This document shows, one piece after another, positions 25,228 through 37,991 of a stretch of 64,000 bases of DNA. Every line of letters starts with the position of its first letter. The stretch's first letter is position 1. The stretch is from Glandiceps talaboti. Its lineage: Eukaryota > Hemichordata > Enteropneusta > Spengelidae. The notes beneath the pieces were generated by a model. That model was given only the letters and a program-made list of their open reading frames with translations. It did no database searches and was not told the origin of the DNA. The stretch is taken from positions 8,413,960 through 8,477,959 of the forward strand of contig NC_135557.1 in the NCBI RefSeq assembly GCF_964340395.1, in the 5' to 3' direction. A program made the translations under genes and the position numbers.

Positions 25228-25464
25228 GCACACACACACATCACTTACACTGGGTGGGCTCTGTATGTAGCTAATGATATAAACAGTAACAGGACGCACG
25301 CTACTCCACAAGGTATAAACTGTTGAAGTTCAAACAAAATCCATGGTCATGTTTCTATCATTAACTAAATACAGAGCTTACACCGTGTAAGTGAGTTTTG
25401 TGTGTTATCTGTATGGTGTCTATCTCAACATGAAACCTTGTGATCAGACTCACTGATCTTGATA
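25090..25464. mobile_element. 375-bp fold-back element with (CA)n core
   Basis: TATCAAGATCAGTGAGTCTG at 25090 is mirrored by CAGACTCACTGATCTTGATA ending at 25464. The arms continue through 'atcacaaggtttcatgtt'. A (CA)n tract (25152-25243) lies inside. No coding capacity. It is absent from the matching position of the 11.6-kb paralogue. Confidence 0.88.
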
Positions 25465-25734
25465 GGTCATTTAATTGCTTTGACTAGGTCTAGGGAAATG
25501 AACTGTAGCTCACAAGTGACTGTGTTATACATCCTACCAAACAAAGAATTAAATTTTCCAGTTTTTAAATAACTTTTACAGTACTGTTAAATAAGACGTT
25601 ACTTACATATAACAGGTTTGCAACCAAAAGCATTTAAGTGAGTAACATAGACAGACTGATTTGACATATTGAATAATATTGAATTTGAACGAACATTCAG
25701 AAATAAATATATGACCGTTGATAACAGTATAGAG

Positions 25735-26060
25735 TGTAGAGGTGTTCAACAATGTATGCCCGGTTGCTATGGAATGACTTTGGTCAGACACGTATGTATA
25801 ATACAAACAGTACGGAGGCCGATAAGAGACATCACATTTATGATTTTTACTCAGGTTGTTGCCACTTTACCTCTAATAGTGAGTCAGTGTGAAGTTATAC
25901 ACTACTTAATAAACCATGTAGAATCTAGATAACGTTATGAATTTTAATGTACACTAATTTCCCCTGGTGGGATGAATAAAGTAATTCTGATTCTGATTCT
26001 GATTCTAGATAATAATGAGTAGAATTGGTTTGTTTTGCTTTTTAGAATAGTGATGGGATT
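25735..26060. repeat. Paralogous block C, copy 2 (with LINE-tail insertion)
   Basis: Direct copy of 21335-21595, interrupted at 25957-26007 by a LINE 3' tail. The surrounding sequence from 25500 also matches 21155-21260 ('gacgttacttacatataaca'). Confidence 0.85.
25957..26007 (+). mobile_element. 51-bp LINE 3' tail insertion
   Basis: 'cctggtgggatgaataaag' followed by (ATTCTG)n is the characteristic 3' end of CR1/L2-like elements. It interrupts 'acacta/gataataat', which is intact in the two other copies of block C. A minimal, extremely 5'-truncated retrotransposon copy. Confidence 0.85.
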
Positions 26061-26639
26061 CACCATGAACAAAAATCACCTGAAGTAAGGTCAGTTTGCC
26101 AAATTTGCTTGTAATAAATTTTAAAAATTCGCAGTTCGAGAGGGATTTAGACCATCCTGACGACTCCTATACAAATACAAAGCCAGTATGTAGTAAAGAA
26201 AAAATAGGTCTCTTATTGACACTTTACTGTATTTTAGTGCCACTATGGCGAAGATTTTTCCTCAATTCGGTGACATTTTACAAAGAAATATTTGCATTAC
26301 GGGTAGAAAACATAAATAACACTTATATGAGATATGTTAATTTATATCATAACAAAGGTTTAAGGCCGCAGCAAAGTGAGTGACGTAGATAGACTGACTT
26401 AACATTAACAAATACAAACTTATACTCACTTCATTGTTAAACCTAGATCCAACCGTCAAAGTGTAATGATATGTTGACAGACTGTGTATTTTGGTTTTGT
26501 AACAATCGATGTCATATTTAACTTAAATATTGGAGAGTTGTCAATTTGTCAAACTAGCTATATTGAATTTGAACGAACGTTTTAACGTTTTTGTTATTTC
26601 AAACTACAACAACCATAAATATCTGATCGTTGATAACTG

Positions 26640-26900
26640 TATAGAGTGTAGAGGTGTACACCAATGTATTTGATGATATGCCCAGTTGTATGAATAGACT
26701 TTGATAAGACATGTACATATGCTACAAAAAGTACGAAGGCCGATAAGGGACATCACATTTATGAATTTTCCTCATTAGTTGTTGCCATTTTACCTCTAAT
26801 ACAGAATCAGTGTGAAATTATACACTAATTAATAAACCATTTAAAATCTAGATAACATTATTAGTTTTAATGTACTCTAGATAATAATGTGTAATAAATT
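26640..26900. repeat. Paralogous block C, copy 3
   Basis: More diverged copy of 21335-21595: 'aagtacgaaggccgataagg', 'agaatcagtgtgaaatta' and 'taatgtactctagataataat'. It lacks the LINE tail. Confidence 0.8.
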
Positions 26901-26929
26901 CTAATTTAAAAAGATATGTTGCTACACAG

Positions 26930-27300
26930 TTCGAGATGGTGTTAGACCACCCCTACCCCTCCTCACATATCTATGAATAGTAACAATGAGCAATATAGAA
27001 TGGAACTCATACCCCAGAGATTTCGTGCCCATCCGTCTGAAGAAAAAGGTTTTGCTTTATTATCCTCAAAAAACCCTCATGTTGTGTACAAACTGTCAGT
27101 GTTTGTGTACAAAGCTTTCAAATGTCGTGACGTCTTTACTAAGGAAGTTGAAACATAATTTGCTGATCTGTATCTTTTCTCCTTTCTCTTTTTCATTATT
27201 GTATTAGTTTTTTGTTGTTATGCTCTTATCTCTGAATACTTGTACTTCTATTTTTATGTCATGGGCTAAGGCCTAAACACTTGCAATAAACCATAATATA
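26930..27300 (+). mobile_element. Possible non-LTR retrotransposon 3' end
   Basis: 'tttttatgtcatgggctaagg', 'cctaaacacttgcaataaa' resembles the 3' UTR end of several invertebrate LINEs. Just before it lies a short open frame with no recognisable domain. This is weak evidence from general resemblance. Confidence 0.35.
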
Positions 27301-27334
27301 TGGCAAAACTTTAATAGTAACAATGTACAGATTT

Positions 27335-27440
27335 AACTATTCACAATGATGCATTCTCTTTACAAGTAACTATTGATTAGTATACTAACTATTATATTAC
27401 CATTGCCTTGTCAGATAACTTTACTCAAAACGTCAGTGAT
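27335..27440. repeat. Paralogous block E (copy of 21885-21990)
   Basis: 'actattcacaat', 'cattctctttacaagtaa' and 'ttgattag...ctattatattacc' match 21885-21990, another part of the duplicated region. Confidence 0.7.
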
Positions 27441-27449
27441 TCTAGACTA

Positions 27450-29880
27450 AATGCAGTAAGGACTGTATTATCTATAAGTTTTGCCCACTTAGATAGAAGA
27501 TCAATAGTTAGACCTCAAACCCCCACCCCCACCACATCCCCATCCAAGTTAACTGGCCAAAATTGGAAACTGTTTCAGATAGCAAATCAATTTCAAATCT
27601 GTGTAGTAGTATGTAGTGCTATGAATATAAAGCCAACAAGTTGTCAGGAAAACAATGCTCTTTTATTGACACTTCATACTGTATGGCACTATGGCGAAGG
27701 TTATTCTATTCCACAATTCGTCAACATTTTTTTTTAGAAATATTTGCATTACAGTTAGAAAACAGATCCAACCAGATTTAAACTGAATGCCTTCTGTAAG
27801 GGTATAGTCTTGCAATTTCATGATTTATACAAGAAATTTTGCTCTACATCTGTGATTTTTCAAGTCCAGTGAAAGTTAGTTGTCAAAAATATTGTTCAAA
27901 TGCCCGCCTCCTATTCTCAGGACATGTAGGAAAGCTTGTCATCCTTTACTTCACCCGGCTTTTGTGATCCCCTACATATGCTGGGTATGCACACCCATTT
28001 CCAAGGCAAAAAATAACCGAAATTCAAACCAACAACATTTTTTCTGAGCAGTAGCAATAACTCGGAAATAGTGAAAATGGTAGTTCTTATTTGGTTATCA
28101 GATAGGCAATATTTTTTTCTGCTATTTTGTTAAGTACTAGTTATACCGAAAGCTTTCATCATGGCTGCTGCTGGTTTCATGAAACATGTCTTTGAATTCG
28201 CTCGAACTTGTGTCCCCGAAATGGAGTGTTCCATTAATGTTTGTTTGTTTTTCAACCTATTGTTCCTCGTTCCAAAGCGAAATCAGACTTCTCTTTAGAG
28301 AATTTGCAATATCGACACCATACTCTGTAAATACAGCTATCTATTAGGTACTTGATGTTTTCACCGGTACGGATGTTTATCCACACAAATTGTTCAAACC
28401 GTTGTGCCAATTTTACATCTTTAGATTTTCCCGACTGTGATGATTAATCATTTGAAGCCACCACATTTGAAACATCGCTTGTTGTCTTGTTGCAATTAAC
28501 GGGTTGTTCATCATTTCCATCACTCTTACCTGGCTTACTAGCTGGAGAAAAGAAATGATTTATTCATTTACTCATACTGGAACCAGTTATTCACCGCTGT
28601 TGTGGAGAGACGTTAAACTAAAATCTTTAAAATCACCAATGTCCGGGCAAACCGAAGTAGTCAATGAAAAAAACAACAGAAAAGGGCAAATTGTGTTAGA
28701 ATCAAAGGCTTGCCTACATAGTCATGTTCAAAAACATACGTATCAAATTTGAGTATACTGCTCACGTGAATGATCGTCCATTTTTATCTCATGGAAGTGT
28801 CAATCAAAACAAACATCAACAACTTTGTCTGTCTTCACATTACGTCAGTCAGAGTATACACTGTGACGTATAAACTACTTGCAAGGGAGTCCTTCAAAAT
28901 TGAAGCTAAAATGGCGGTAACTGTGAAATTTCACCGTTTATATACTCGTTAATTTAGAATGTCACCTGCTGAATGCCGATATTTATGATTTCACCGGCAT
29001 TGGTACAGTTTTCACTGGCAACTTCCTAGGCTGCTCGGACTATCGAACAAAGTAAAAAGAAGATTTTCACTTTTGAAATAGTGAAGAGATGGTATGAATG
29101 AGTTTGCATCACTTAAATACCCCGCCTCGATCTTCTTTTTTCTCATGTTTGTCTAGTCAATACAGACTGCAGATTCAAGGGAGAACACAAAATAACTCTC
29201 CCTACATTAATTGCCACTTCAGGGAAGACACTGCACAACTAATCATGAACAATTAAGAAACACTTTCGCGTCTTCACATCACTGTAGGCAACGTTTCCTG
29301 ACCAGAAACAACAACTTTCTTTGTGTGACCATGGCGTTTAATTACCAAAAATATGTCAATAACTTATTACCACATTTAAACTGAATGCATCTCGTAAGGG
29401 AATCACTAGTTATACAAATAACTCATTAAACTAAAAAAAACTATGGTATAAGGCTTTGTTTTTGGACAAGGGTGTTTTCTTAGGTTAACGTATGTGCCAA
29501 ATTATACAGAATTTGAAGAGTGCATGATGCTGCTTAATTACTGAATATCGTTCAACCACCTCCCACCCAAAACTCTATATATTGAACTATTGATCTTACC
29601 ACTTAAAATATACAAGCTATGTTGGATTGGTGACCGCCTTCTCCCTTTTAACACTTATGTACTAGGTAACCTAGCAGTCTGGAGATGTGCACTACATCTA
29701 TACGTAGATATACTTTCAGTGGTGGGCTTTAATTTATAGAAGTGTTAATCCCGAAACGTCCGATGTTTAGAACTTTATTGGACTGTGTGAATTTTACCAC
29801 AATAATTGTTTTCCTCCTCATACGTACGTACTAGGTCTCGACTTGAAATCCATCTACCTCTCCAGAGACAATCTGTGAAA
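27450..29880. other. No gene seen
   Basis: Non-coding by inspection. Short open frames (28504-28752, 28770-28952) have no recognisable domain, splice context or codon bias, and no strong repeat was seen. Confidence 0.4.
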
Positions 29881-29884
29881 TAAA

Positions 29885-30087
29885 TGCATAGATGACCTGA
29901 ATTAACCAATCATATGACGTCACAACACACAGTCCAAAGTATATACGTCCAAACTCGACTTCCGTGTGCATCGTTGTCATTGTTAGAGCGCTCTCTATGG
30001 CGAAGACCAACTATCTATTACTGTCTGATTGACATACTGCAGTTGACAGACAAAAGAATCATTTAACTGTTTAACCTGTAGGTAAGT
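29885..30087 (+). promoter_or_regulatory. Promoter-like module 4, candidate promoter and 5' exon of the downstream gene
   Basis: 'gatgacctgaattaacc', TGACGTCA at 29915-29922, 'cagtccaaag', 'acttccgtgtgcatcgt', then 'ctgcagttgacaga' and a strong donor TAG/GTAAGT (GT at 30082). The YY1-like CGCCATATT of modules 1-3 is not conserved. It is the last module before the large + strand gene. Exon 1 of that gene is preceded by a possible acceptor AAGCAG (ending 35477), so a non-coding first exon here spliced across the 36-bp array is plausible but unproved. Confidence 0.4.
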
Positions 30088-30259
30088 AAAATCTTATTTC
30101 AAGGTAAGGTTCGTTAATGCTTTATTTTTTTATTTTTTTTTCAAACGTCAATAATTTGAACAGATAGATGTTAAGGTGTTGGCCCAATATTATACCATAG
30201 AAAGGCCAAAGAATTGTTTCAGGTCAGGACATTGTTTTAGCACAACTTCAGGCACATAG

Positions 30260-30275
30260 GCTATAGACATGGCAA

Positions 30276-30360
<85 letters not shown>

Positions 30361-31030
30361 CAACCTAAGGTCGAAAACACCTTACCGATTGCCATGACAT
30401 TTGGTTGGTGTATTGCCTTGGGTGTCTAGTTAGGATATCGTTTAAATCAAAATGATCTTACCACCGGTGTGTGACCTGGGTATTACAAAAATGTGATTTT
30501 GGTGAAAAATCTTTAATTCCTAAACTACAGACCAGTTTGAGATGAAATTTAAAGGGAATGTATATAGGGATGGATAGAGGAAGAAGTATTAAGCATATAA
30601 TGATCTCCTCAGCGATATGCAACTTTGGTGTAAAAATGTGAATATTGGTCAAACAATTTTATCTCAAAAAGTACTAAGGCATAGAGACTGAAATTTGGTG
30701 AGATGTTTCTTAAAGTGTGATTCTGTAGATTTTGTTAAAAGACTTTAGAGACAATTGGCCCTAGCAACCATAATCATGTCCTTAGCAACAACCAAATGCC
30801 AGTACTAAAAGAACAACATCACCTGGTAGGCAAGTGAGTAAACATTCTAAACATTCAAAAAATGTATGCAAATATCCCTAGTAACCATGGCCACGCCCAT
30901 AGAAACAGACAAAAGATGGTGTATTTCACAATAATAACAGGGATCCTTTAGACAAGACTTGTGAACAAACATTCAAAAAGTGTATGCAAATATGCCTAAC
31001 AACAAGACCACGCCCAATCAACAGCCAAAT
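30260..31030. mobile_element. Dispersed non-coding repeat, copy 2
   Basis: Diverged copy of 5160-6130 in the same orientation, with the (TG)n expanded to about 40 units (30277-30357). Shared text includes 'aacctaaggtcgaaaa', 'ggtgtctagttRggaaat', 'tagcaaccat' and 'cgcccatag'. Confidence 0.65.
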
Positions 31031-31324
31031 TCGATTAGATTGTAGCTTAGATTAGATATACATTATTGCCCATAAAGCACGGTCCACAGTCCAAGTTTAA
31101 TAGCTGTACAGCAGATGTAATAAATGACTTCATGTGTATGTGAGGCAGATGTCATTTGCTTGTTCATGAAAGGCTCTGCAGCTGTCTTCAATGAAATAGG
31201 GCGGGTTATTTTTATATTTTCCCCCGGATCTGGAGGCTGCATGGGCTGGACAAACACGAAAATAAGACCGACGCGAGGCTATTTAAGTGATGTGCGCGCT
31301 GACCAATAACAATTCTTTTTTTTT

Positions 31325-31640
31325 TGGCTTAACCAATGTCATACCTGTACTATAACGATGTTTAGATTTAGACTTGTAAACTTTACAGGTGACTGATTAA
31401 TATAGACACAGTGGTACTTTTCTGTATTACATCAACAACTGTTACAGTTTAATAGTATAAGAAAGATGTCATTTGAGACTGGAACTAATAAGTAAAGACA
31501 GAGACAGATTAAGATATACACAATGATGATTTGATGTAAACACCAATGAAAACAATAACAAAAGTAACAGTTCGTTGCATTAAATATTAGGAGGGTGACT
31601 TCCATGGGAATGGCCGTGTTTTTGTAGGCCTCTCTCTCAC
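31325..31640. repeat. Paralogous block B, copy 2
   Basis: Matches 11985-12200: 'taaccaatgtcatacctgtac', 'agtaaagacagagacagat' and 'gacttccatgggaatgg'. It sits between promoter-like module 4 and the 36-bp array. Confidence 0.7.
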
Positions 31641-31849
31641 AGGTTACAGGTTGTGGATGGAGACATATGATAGGTGCTTGCAGAAATCTAGATGACATCG
31701 TCTTCATCTTATCAAGACTCTGTTAGGTCAAGCTTTTCTGAACCCGACTTCCTGAGGATGATTCGTTTAAACTTCTAAAAAGGATACAAATTAAATATAA
31801 CCCAGTACACAATATCATAATCAATTACAGTTAAAAAAAACTCCACAAT

Positions 31850-34740
31850 TGAAAAGTATTGTACAAAACTATAGTACAGTGATATTGAAACGTGCTGTAC
31901 ACAACTATAGTGCAGTGGTATTGAAACGTGCTGTGCAGTACTATAGTACAGTGGTATTGAAACGTGCCGTATGCTACTATAATACAGTGGTGTTGAAACG
32001 TGCTGTATACAACTATAGTACAGTGATATTGAAACGTGCTGTATACAACTATAGTGCAGTGGTATTGAAACGTGCTGTATACAACTATAGTACAGTGGTA
32101 TTGAAACGTGCTGTATACAACTATAGTACAGTGGTATTGAAACGTGCTGTATACAACTATAGTACAGTGGTATTGAAACGTGCTGTATACCATTATAGTA
32201 CAGTGGTATTGAAACGTGCTGTACAGTACTATACATGTAGTACAGTGGTATTGAAACGTGCTGTTTACAACTATAGTACAGTGATATTGAAACGTGCTGT
32301 ATACAACTATAGTGCAGTGGTATTGAAACGTGCTGTATACAACTATAGTACAGTGGTATTGAAACATGCTGTATACAACTATAGTACAGTGGTATTGAAA
32401 CGTGCTGTATACAACTATAGTACAGTGGTATTGAAACATGCTGTATACAACTATAGTACAGTGGTATTGAAACATGCTGTATACAACTATAGTACAATGG
32501 TATTGAAACGTGCTGTATAATACTATAGTACAGTGGTGTTGAAACGTGCTGTACACAACTATAGTACTGTGGCATCGAAGCGTGCTGTATACTACTAAAG
32601 CACAGTGGTATTGAAACGTGCTGTATACAACTATCGTACAGTGGTATTGAAATGTGCTGTATACAGCTATAGTACAGTGGTATTGAAACGTACTGTATAC
32701 AACTATAGTACAGTGGTATCGAAATGTGCTGTATACAACTATAGTACAGTGGTATTGAAATGTGCTGTATACAACTATAGTACAGTGGTTTTGAAACGTG
32801 CTGTATACAGCTATAGTGCAGTGGTATCGAAATGTGCTGTATACAACTATAGTGCAGTGGTATTGAAACGTGCTGTATACAACTATAGTACACTCATATT
32901 CAAACATGCGGTATATTACTATAGCACAGTGGTATTGAAACGTGCTGTATACATCTATCGTCGGTGGTATTGAAACGTGCTGTATACATCTATAGTACAG
33001 TGGTATTGAAATGTGCTGTATACAGCTATAATAAGTGGCATCAAAATGTGCTGTATAATACTATAGTACCGTGGTATCGAAACGTGCTGTATACTACTAT
33101 AGTACAGTGGTATTGAAACTTGCTGTATACTACTATAGTACTGTGGTATCGAACATGCTGTATACTACTATAGTACTGTGGTATCGTAACGTGCTGTATA
33201 CATCTATCGTACAGTGGTATTGAAACGTGCAGTATACAACTATAGTACAGTGGTATTGAAACATGCTGTATACATCTATAGTACAGCGGTATTGAGAAAT
33301 GCTATATACTACTATAGTAGAGTGCCATTGAAACGTGCTGTATAATACTATAGTACAGTGGTGTTCAAACGTGCTGTACACAACTATAGTACTGTGGCAT
33401 CGAAGCGTGCTGTATACTACTAAAGCACAGTGGTTTTGAAACGTGCTGTATACAACTAAATACAATGGTATTGAAACGTTGTGTATACATCTATCGTACA
33501 GTTGTATTGAAACGTGCTGTATACAGCTATAGTACAGTGGTATTGAAATGTGCTGTATACAACTAAGGTGCAGTGGTATTGAAACGTGCTGTATACAACT
33601 ATAGTACAGTGGTATCGAAACGTGCTGTATAGAACTATCGTACACTCGTATTGAAACATGCGGTATACTACTATAGCACAGTGGTATTGAAACGTGCTGT
33701 ATACAACTAAAGTACAGTGGTTATCGAAGCGTGCTGTATACATCTATCGTTGGTGGTATCGAAACGTGCTGTATACAACTATAGTACAGTGGTGTGGTAT
33801 TGAAACGTGCTGTATACAGCTATAGTAAGTGGCATCGAAACGTGCTGTATACAACTATAGTACCGTGGTATCGAAACGTGCTGTATACAACTATAGTACA
33901 GTGGTATTGAAACTTGCTGTATACTACTATAGTACTGTGGTATCGAACATGCTGTATACTACTATAGTACTGTGGTATCGAAATGTGCTGTATACATCTA
34001 TCGTACAGTGGTATTGAAATGTGTTGTGTACATCTATCGTACAGTGGTATTTAAACGTGTTGTATACAACTATAGTACAGTGGTATTGAAACGTGCGGTA
34101 TAGAACTATAGTACAGTGGTATTGAAACGTGTGGTATACAACTATAGTAGAGTCATAATGAAACGTGCTGTATACAACTATCGTACAGTGGTATTGAAAC
34201 GTGCTGTATACTACTGTAGTACTGTGGTATCGAACGGGCTGTATACTACTATAGCACAGTGGTATTGAAATGTGCTGTATACATCTATTGTGCAGTGATA
34301 TTCAAACGTGTGGAATACACTATAGTACTGTGGTATCGAAGCGTGCTGTACACAACTATAGTACAGTGGTATTGAAACTTGCTGTATACATCTATAGTAC
34401 AGTTGTATAGAAACGTGTTGTATACAACTATATAGTACAGTGGTATTGAAACGTGCTGTATACAACTATTTTACAGTGTATTGAAACGTGCTGTATACAA
34501 CTATAGTACAGTGGTATTGAAACGTGCTGTATACTACTATAGTACAGTGGTATTGAAACATCCTGTACACATCTATTATACAGTGGCATTAAAATGTGAT
34601 TATACATCTATCATACAGTGGTATTAAAATGTGATGTATACATCTATCATACAGTGGTATTAAAATGTGATGTATACATCTATCATACAGTGGTATTAAA
34701 ATGTGATGTATACAACTATAGCAGAGTGGTATTACAAAGT
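31850..34740. repeat. 36-bp minisatellite, about 80 copies
   Basis: The unit contains 'caactatagtacagtggtat' and 'tgaaacgtgctgtata'. Because 36 is a multiple of three and the unit lacks stops in several frames, long open frames appear on both strands (up to 372 residues at 31775-32893 on minus). They are repeats of 12 residues with no start context and are not genes. The right end degrades into 'tgtgatgtatacatctatca' variants. It lies in the presumed first intron of the downstream gene. Confidence 0.97.
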
Positions 34741-35500
34741 CAGTTTATGAAAACAGTAGTAGTGTGACATCCTACCAATCAAGTAATCCGACTTAATTAC
34801 ACATGAATGCATACTATTTCTTGCATGCTTTGTTATATAGCACGAGGTCAAATCCAGCCAATACAACACGTCCCATGTCTAATGGGAACCATACACACCA
34901 AGCCAAGCCTAATATATTGAAATCCATACAAGACGGTCACTGGGGACTGGAATTATTAGCAGATGTACATCTTTACCAAAGGAATTAAACTGTATTGCAT
35001 GTGATTATCAGTCACAATAGCGAACACAACCATCGCCATAAAATTGAAGTTGACTGGCTGCAAGAAGCAATCATGGCTACTAAACTTTGGCTACAGTTGA
35101 CTTGTCGACATTTATACCAAATGAACTTTACCATGTTGGACTGAACTTGGTTTGTAGAGTTCTATATCGAACAATCTAATATATATGCCACATTGATATC
35201 CACTACCAACATACCAATAGGTTGAACAGCAATGTAAGCGGTTCTATATTGGAGACACCATACCTAAATCTGCTTAGCCACCAATATTTATCACGTCTTG
35301 AAGGTGAAGTTTGTATTCATGGATGCAGTATGATCCTATCTAATGTGATGATAATAATACTAAACAAAATAGTTTACTAAATTTGACACCGCAGGGAATT
35401 CCTGTAACATTACATCATAACCAGTTTGAAAGAATACAATTCCAGGCCACCATTACAAACCAAAACTCAATAAGCAGGGATTTATATTACCGTTGTGAGG
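34741..35500 (+). other. Upstream flank / presumed 5' UTR of the large gene
   Basis: No repeat or domain seen. An in-frame TAA at 35471-35473 precedes the ATG at 35501, which has A at -3. The AAGCAG ending at 35477 could be an acceptor for a leader exon, although its pyrimidine tract is weak. Confidence 0.4.
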
Positions 35501-37112
35501 ATGAGTGGCAATAAGGAGCCAAGTGTAGATGCGATGATGTCACAGAAGAGGTCGAAGAAGGCAGAGAGAGAGGAAGAATTCCTGAAGTGGGTAGGACAGC
35601 ATGATGGAATTACACCCGAGACAATACAGTTTCTCACAGAAAATGGATGTAATGATCTAGAAGTTTTATTAGGTTTTCACAGTGATCAAGATCTCAGTGT
35701 ATTAAATATCAACTATGGTCAGAGGACATTGTTGATGAGAGCCATTTCTGAGCTGAGAAACCAAAGATCACCATCAACATCAGTTGAAGTGGGACAACAT
35801 CAACTCCATCGAGGGAAGAGTGGAAAGAATGGTACCAACTTACCAAGACGTGATACAAGGAATGTTTCACCTGGGGCTGTATTTCTGTTTGAGTCCTGGA
35901 ATAAAGAACAGTGTCGTCTACCAGGATTTCACAGACGTTTGGTACAACACTTCTGTGCACGTCACCCTGAAGTTGTTAATGTCTACTCTACAGTGATTGG
36001 TGTTGATGTCAGTGAAGAACAGATGAAAGATGCAAAAGACACTGGCGTCACCTTGCTTTTTGCTAAGAAAAGTGAGTTTTATGAGTATCCAGAAGACTCT
36101 CCTAAGTTACAATGGTTGAAAAGTCATCAAACTTACTATCCCCATCTGTCAGATCTACACAACATCAAGCATGTTGTTGGATATAATCCCCAAACCGCGG
36201 CTGCTGCGGCTGATGTACGTAAGAATATCCATCCAGAAGCTGAGTTAACTTTAATCAACCATGAACATCCAGCACAGGAATGTCTTTCAGCACCAACAGA
36301 TATTGCAGAGCTTGACAAATTTGAAGACGCCATGCTTAAAATGTCAAGTGTAGCCAATAAACTGTTTTCTATTGGTCCGAGTATATACCACTATTTTGAC
36401 AATGCGTATAGAGCAGAGTATGATGGCAAGAAACTGTCGTCAATACCCCATAAGCTGATATTACCAGAGCCAGGGAAGGGATTTTGCACACAGAATGTGG
36501 CAACAAATAAGAACACACACAAAAAGGTGATATTTACGTATGGCAACTTCGATAATCAGAGAGCTGTCGAAAGTTTAGATGAAATAGCAGCAGCAATTGG
36601 CAGAGTTGGTGACATGATGAAAGACATCTACAAGCCAGTCCCTGATTGGGTGATTGCTGGAGTACCTAAACGTAATCGTCTGCGTGTACTGAAGTACTTG
36701 AAAACACATCTTAAATGTTCCCATATTGAAGTAAAGTTGAACCCACCATGCAATGCTGGGAAATTATTACGCTATCTTCGCCAGAGTCATCTCTGTATAA
36801 TTGCCCCATGCTATAAAGATTACAGTTTTGATGGTTTGGAAGCTGTAGCACTTGGAGTACCTATTGTGACTAAACAGGAGTCTCATGTTGGTGAACTTAT
36901 CACTCAATATTTCAAGAAATTTAAACAAGACTGTATTCTCGGATATCTTGGATCAAAGTGGTCCGCTACAATATATGAGAAATTGCAAGACACAGAGTTA
37001 TCCTTTGCACAAGCCAAACAATTGAGAGAAGAATTCCTGAAATGTAAAGACATAGCAGATACCTATGATAAATTTGCTGCCGACTTAACAACGAAGATGA
37101 CGTCATCCCAAG
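35501..37112 (+). CDS. Large gene exon 1: SAM-like domain + GT-B glycosyltransferase-like domain
   Basis: Start chosen at ATG 35501 (A at -3; in-frame stop at 35471). A GTG two codons earlier is only a computational start. The exon has 537 codons plus one base and a donor AG/GTAGGG at 37113. Residues 1-25 are basic. About 26-88 look like a SAM-like five-helix domain (LKWVGQHDGITPE, LTENGCNDLEVLLGF, DLSVLNINYGQRTLLMRAI). About 124-535 resemble a GT-B glycosyltransferase (GT4-like): GAVFLFESWN at the N-terminal Rossmann start, VIFTYGNF, PDWVIAGVP at the second-domain start, SHLCIIAP, then GLEAVALGVPIV (445-456) with GE at 464-465, the nucleotide-sugar-binding signature region. Similar GT domains occur as N-terminal modules in invertebrate NLR-type proteins. 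Whether catalysis is retained is unknown. There is no signal peptide, so it is probably cytosolic. The frame runs on 54 codons into the intron if unspliced. Confidence 0.9.
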
Positions 37113-37547
37113 GTAGGGAGCTGAGATTTTTATGCAAATTTTATTGGCATCATTCTAGCCCAACAGAAAATAAAGTAATCATTACAAATGTAGTAAAATC
37201 CTCTTGTAAAATAGGATTATTACTCTACAAACTAATTTTGATCATAATCATTATGTCACTAGGGGGAACATAAGTACAATCAGTTCATATAATTTGTCAC
37301 TTAGAAATTGCAAAGACTAAAAAGTATTATCCGACAGAATTCGATACTTTTCATTTTATTCGTGATCAGCCATAATTAGCCCTTTACTTAGGTTAGATTG
37401 CAACCAAGCCAGTTACAGATAAGCACTTTTTAACACCGCCATAATATTCTTGAGAGATGGTTGACAAAGTACTCATACAAGACAGTTTTGATATTTTTTT
37501 ATATTTGAATATCAAATGCTAACCTCACTTATGTTTTTCTCTTATAG

Positions 37548-37991
37548 AAACAGCTCCCAATGGATTACCAGTCGATGTACATTTGGAAAGTATAAAGAAA
37601 TCAAATGAGAATAAAGCTGAGCAAGATGATGAACTTCAAGGAACATTTGACAAGTGTGAAGGTCTTCTAAACAAAAAAGCATCGGATGTGGCTAATGATC
37701 AAGACAGCTGTAATGAGGTGAAACAAAGTTGCCAAGACAACGGTGGAGAGGGTACTAGCGTATCTGATATTGGAGAGGGATCACTGGGACTAACACTTCA
37801 CTTTCCATATATCTCCAATCTCTATAAATTTGAGGCAAACTGTAACTCTGGCATCTTTGCTAAATCACTAGAATCACTGTTGATAACTGATGAAATGAGA
37901 GAAGAGGCAGCCAAAGTGAAACTGCCACTGAAACTAGAGGTTAGCTATGACGTGGACAAATTTAAAGAGATTGAAGATTTCTTTACTCAAC
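37548..37991 (+). CDS. Large gene exon 2: acidic linker + small alpha/beta segment
   Basis: Acceptor CTTATAG ends at 37547 and donor C/GTAAGT starts at 37992. The exon is 444 bases, phase 1 on both sides. The first half is polar and acidic (SNENKAEQDDE, DQDSCNEVKQSC). The second half is a compact segment beginning LGLTLHFPYISNLYKF, then NCNSGIFAKSLESLLITDE and LKLEVSYDVDKFKEIEDFF. That strand-helix-helix-strand pattern recalls TRADD-N-like modules in invertebrate STAND proteins, but this is a weak resemblance by eye. The apparent start at 37583 is an internal TTG, not a real start. Confidence 0.85.

Noticed and set aside
26096-26383. 95-residue + strand frame
   Set aside because: No recognisable domain and no splice context. 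Parts of it resemble text near 27640-27740 ('cactatggcgaag'), so it is likely repeat-derived.
31775-32973. Long open frames of up to 372 residues on both strands
   Set aside because: They are translations of the 36-bp minisatellite (12 codons per unit), open in several frames at once, with no splice or start context and no domain.
35495-35500. GTG start two codons upstream of the ATG at 35501
   Set aside because: Eukaryotic initiation at GTG is rare. The ATG at 35501 has A at -3 and is the first ATG after an in-frame stop.
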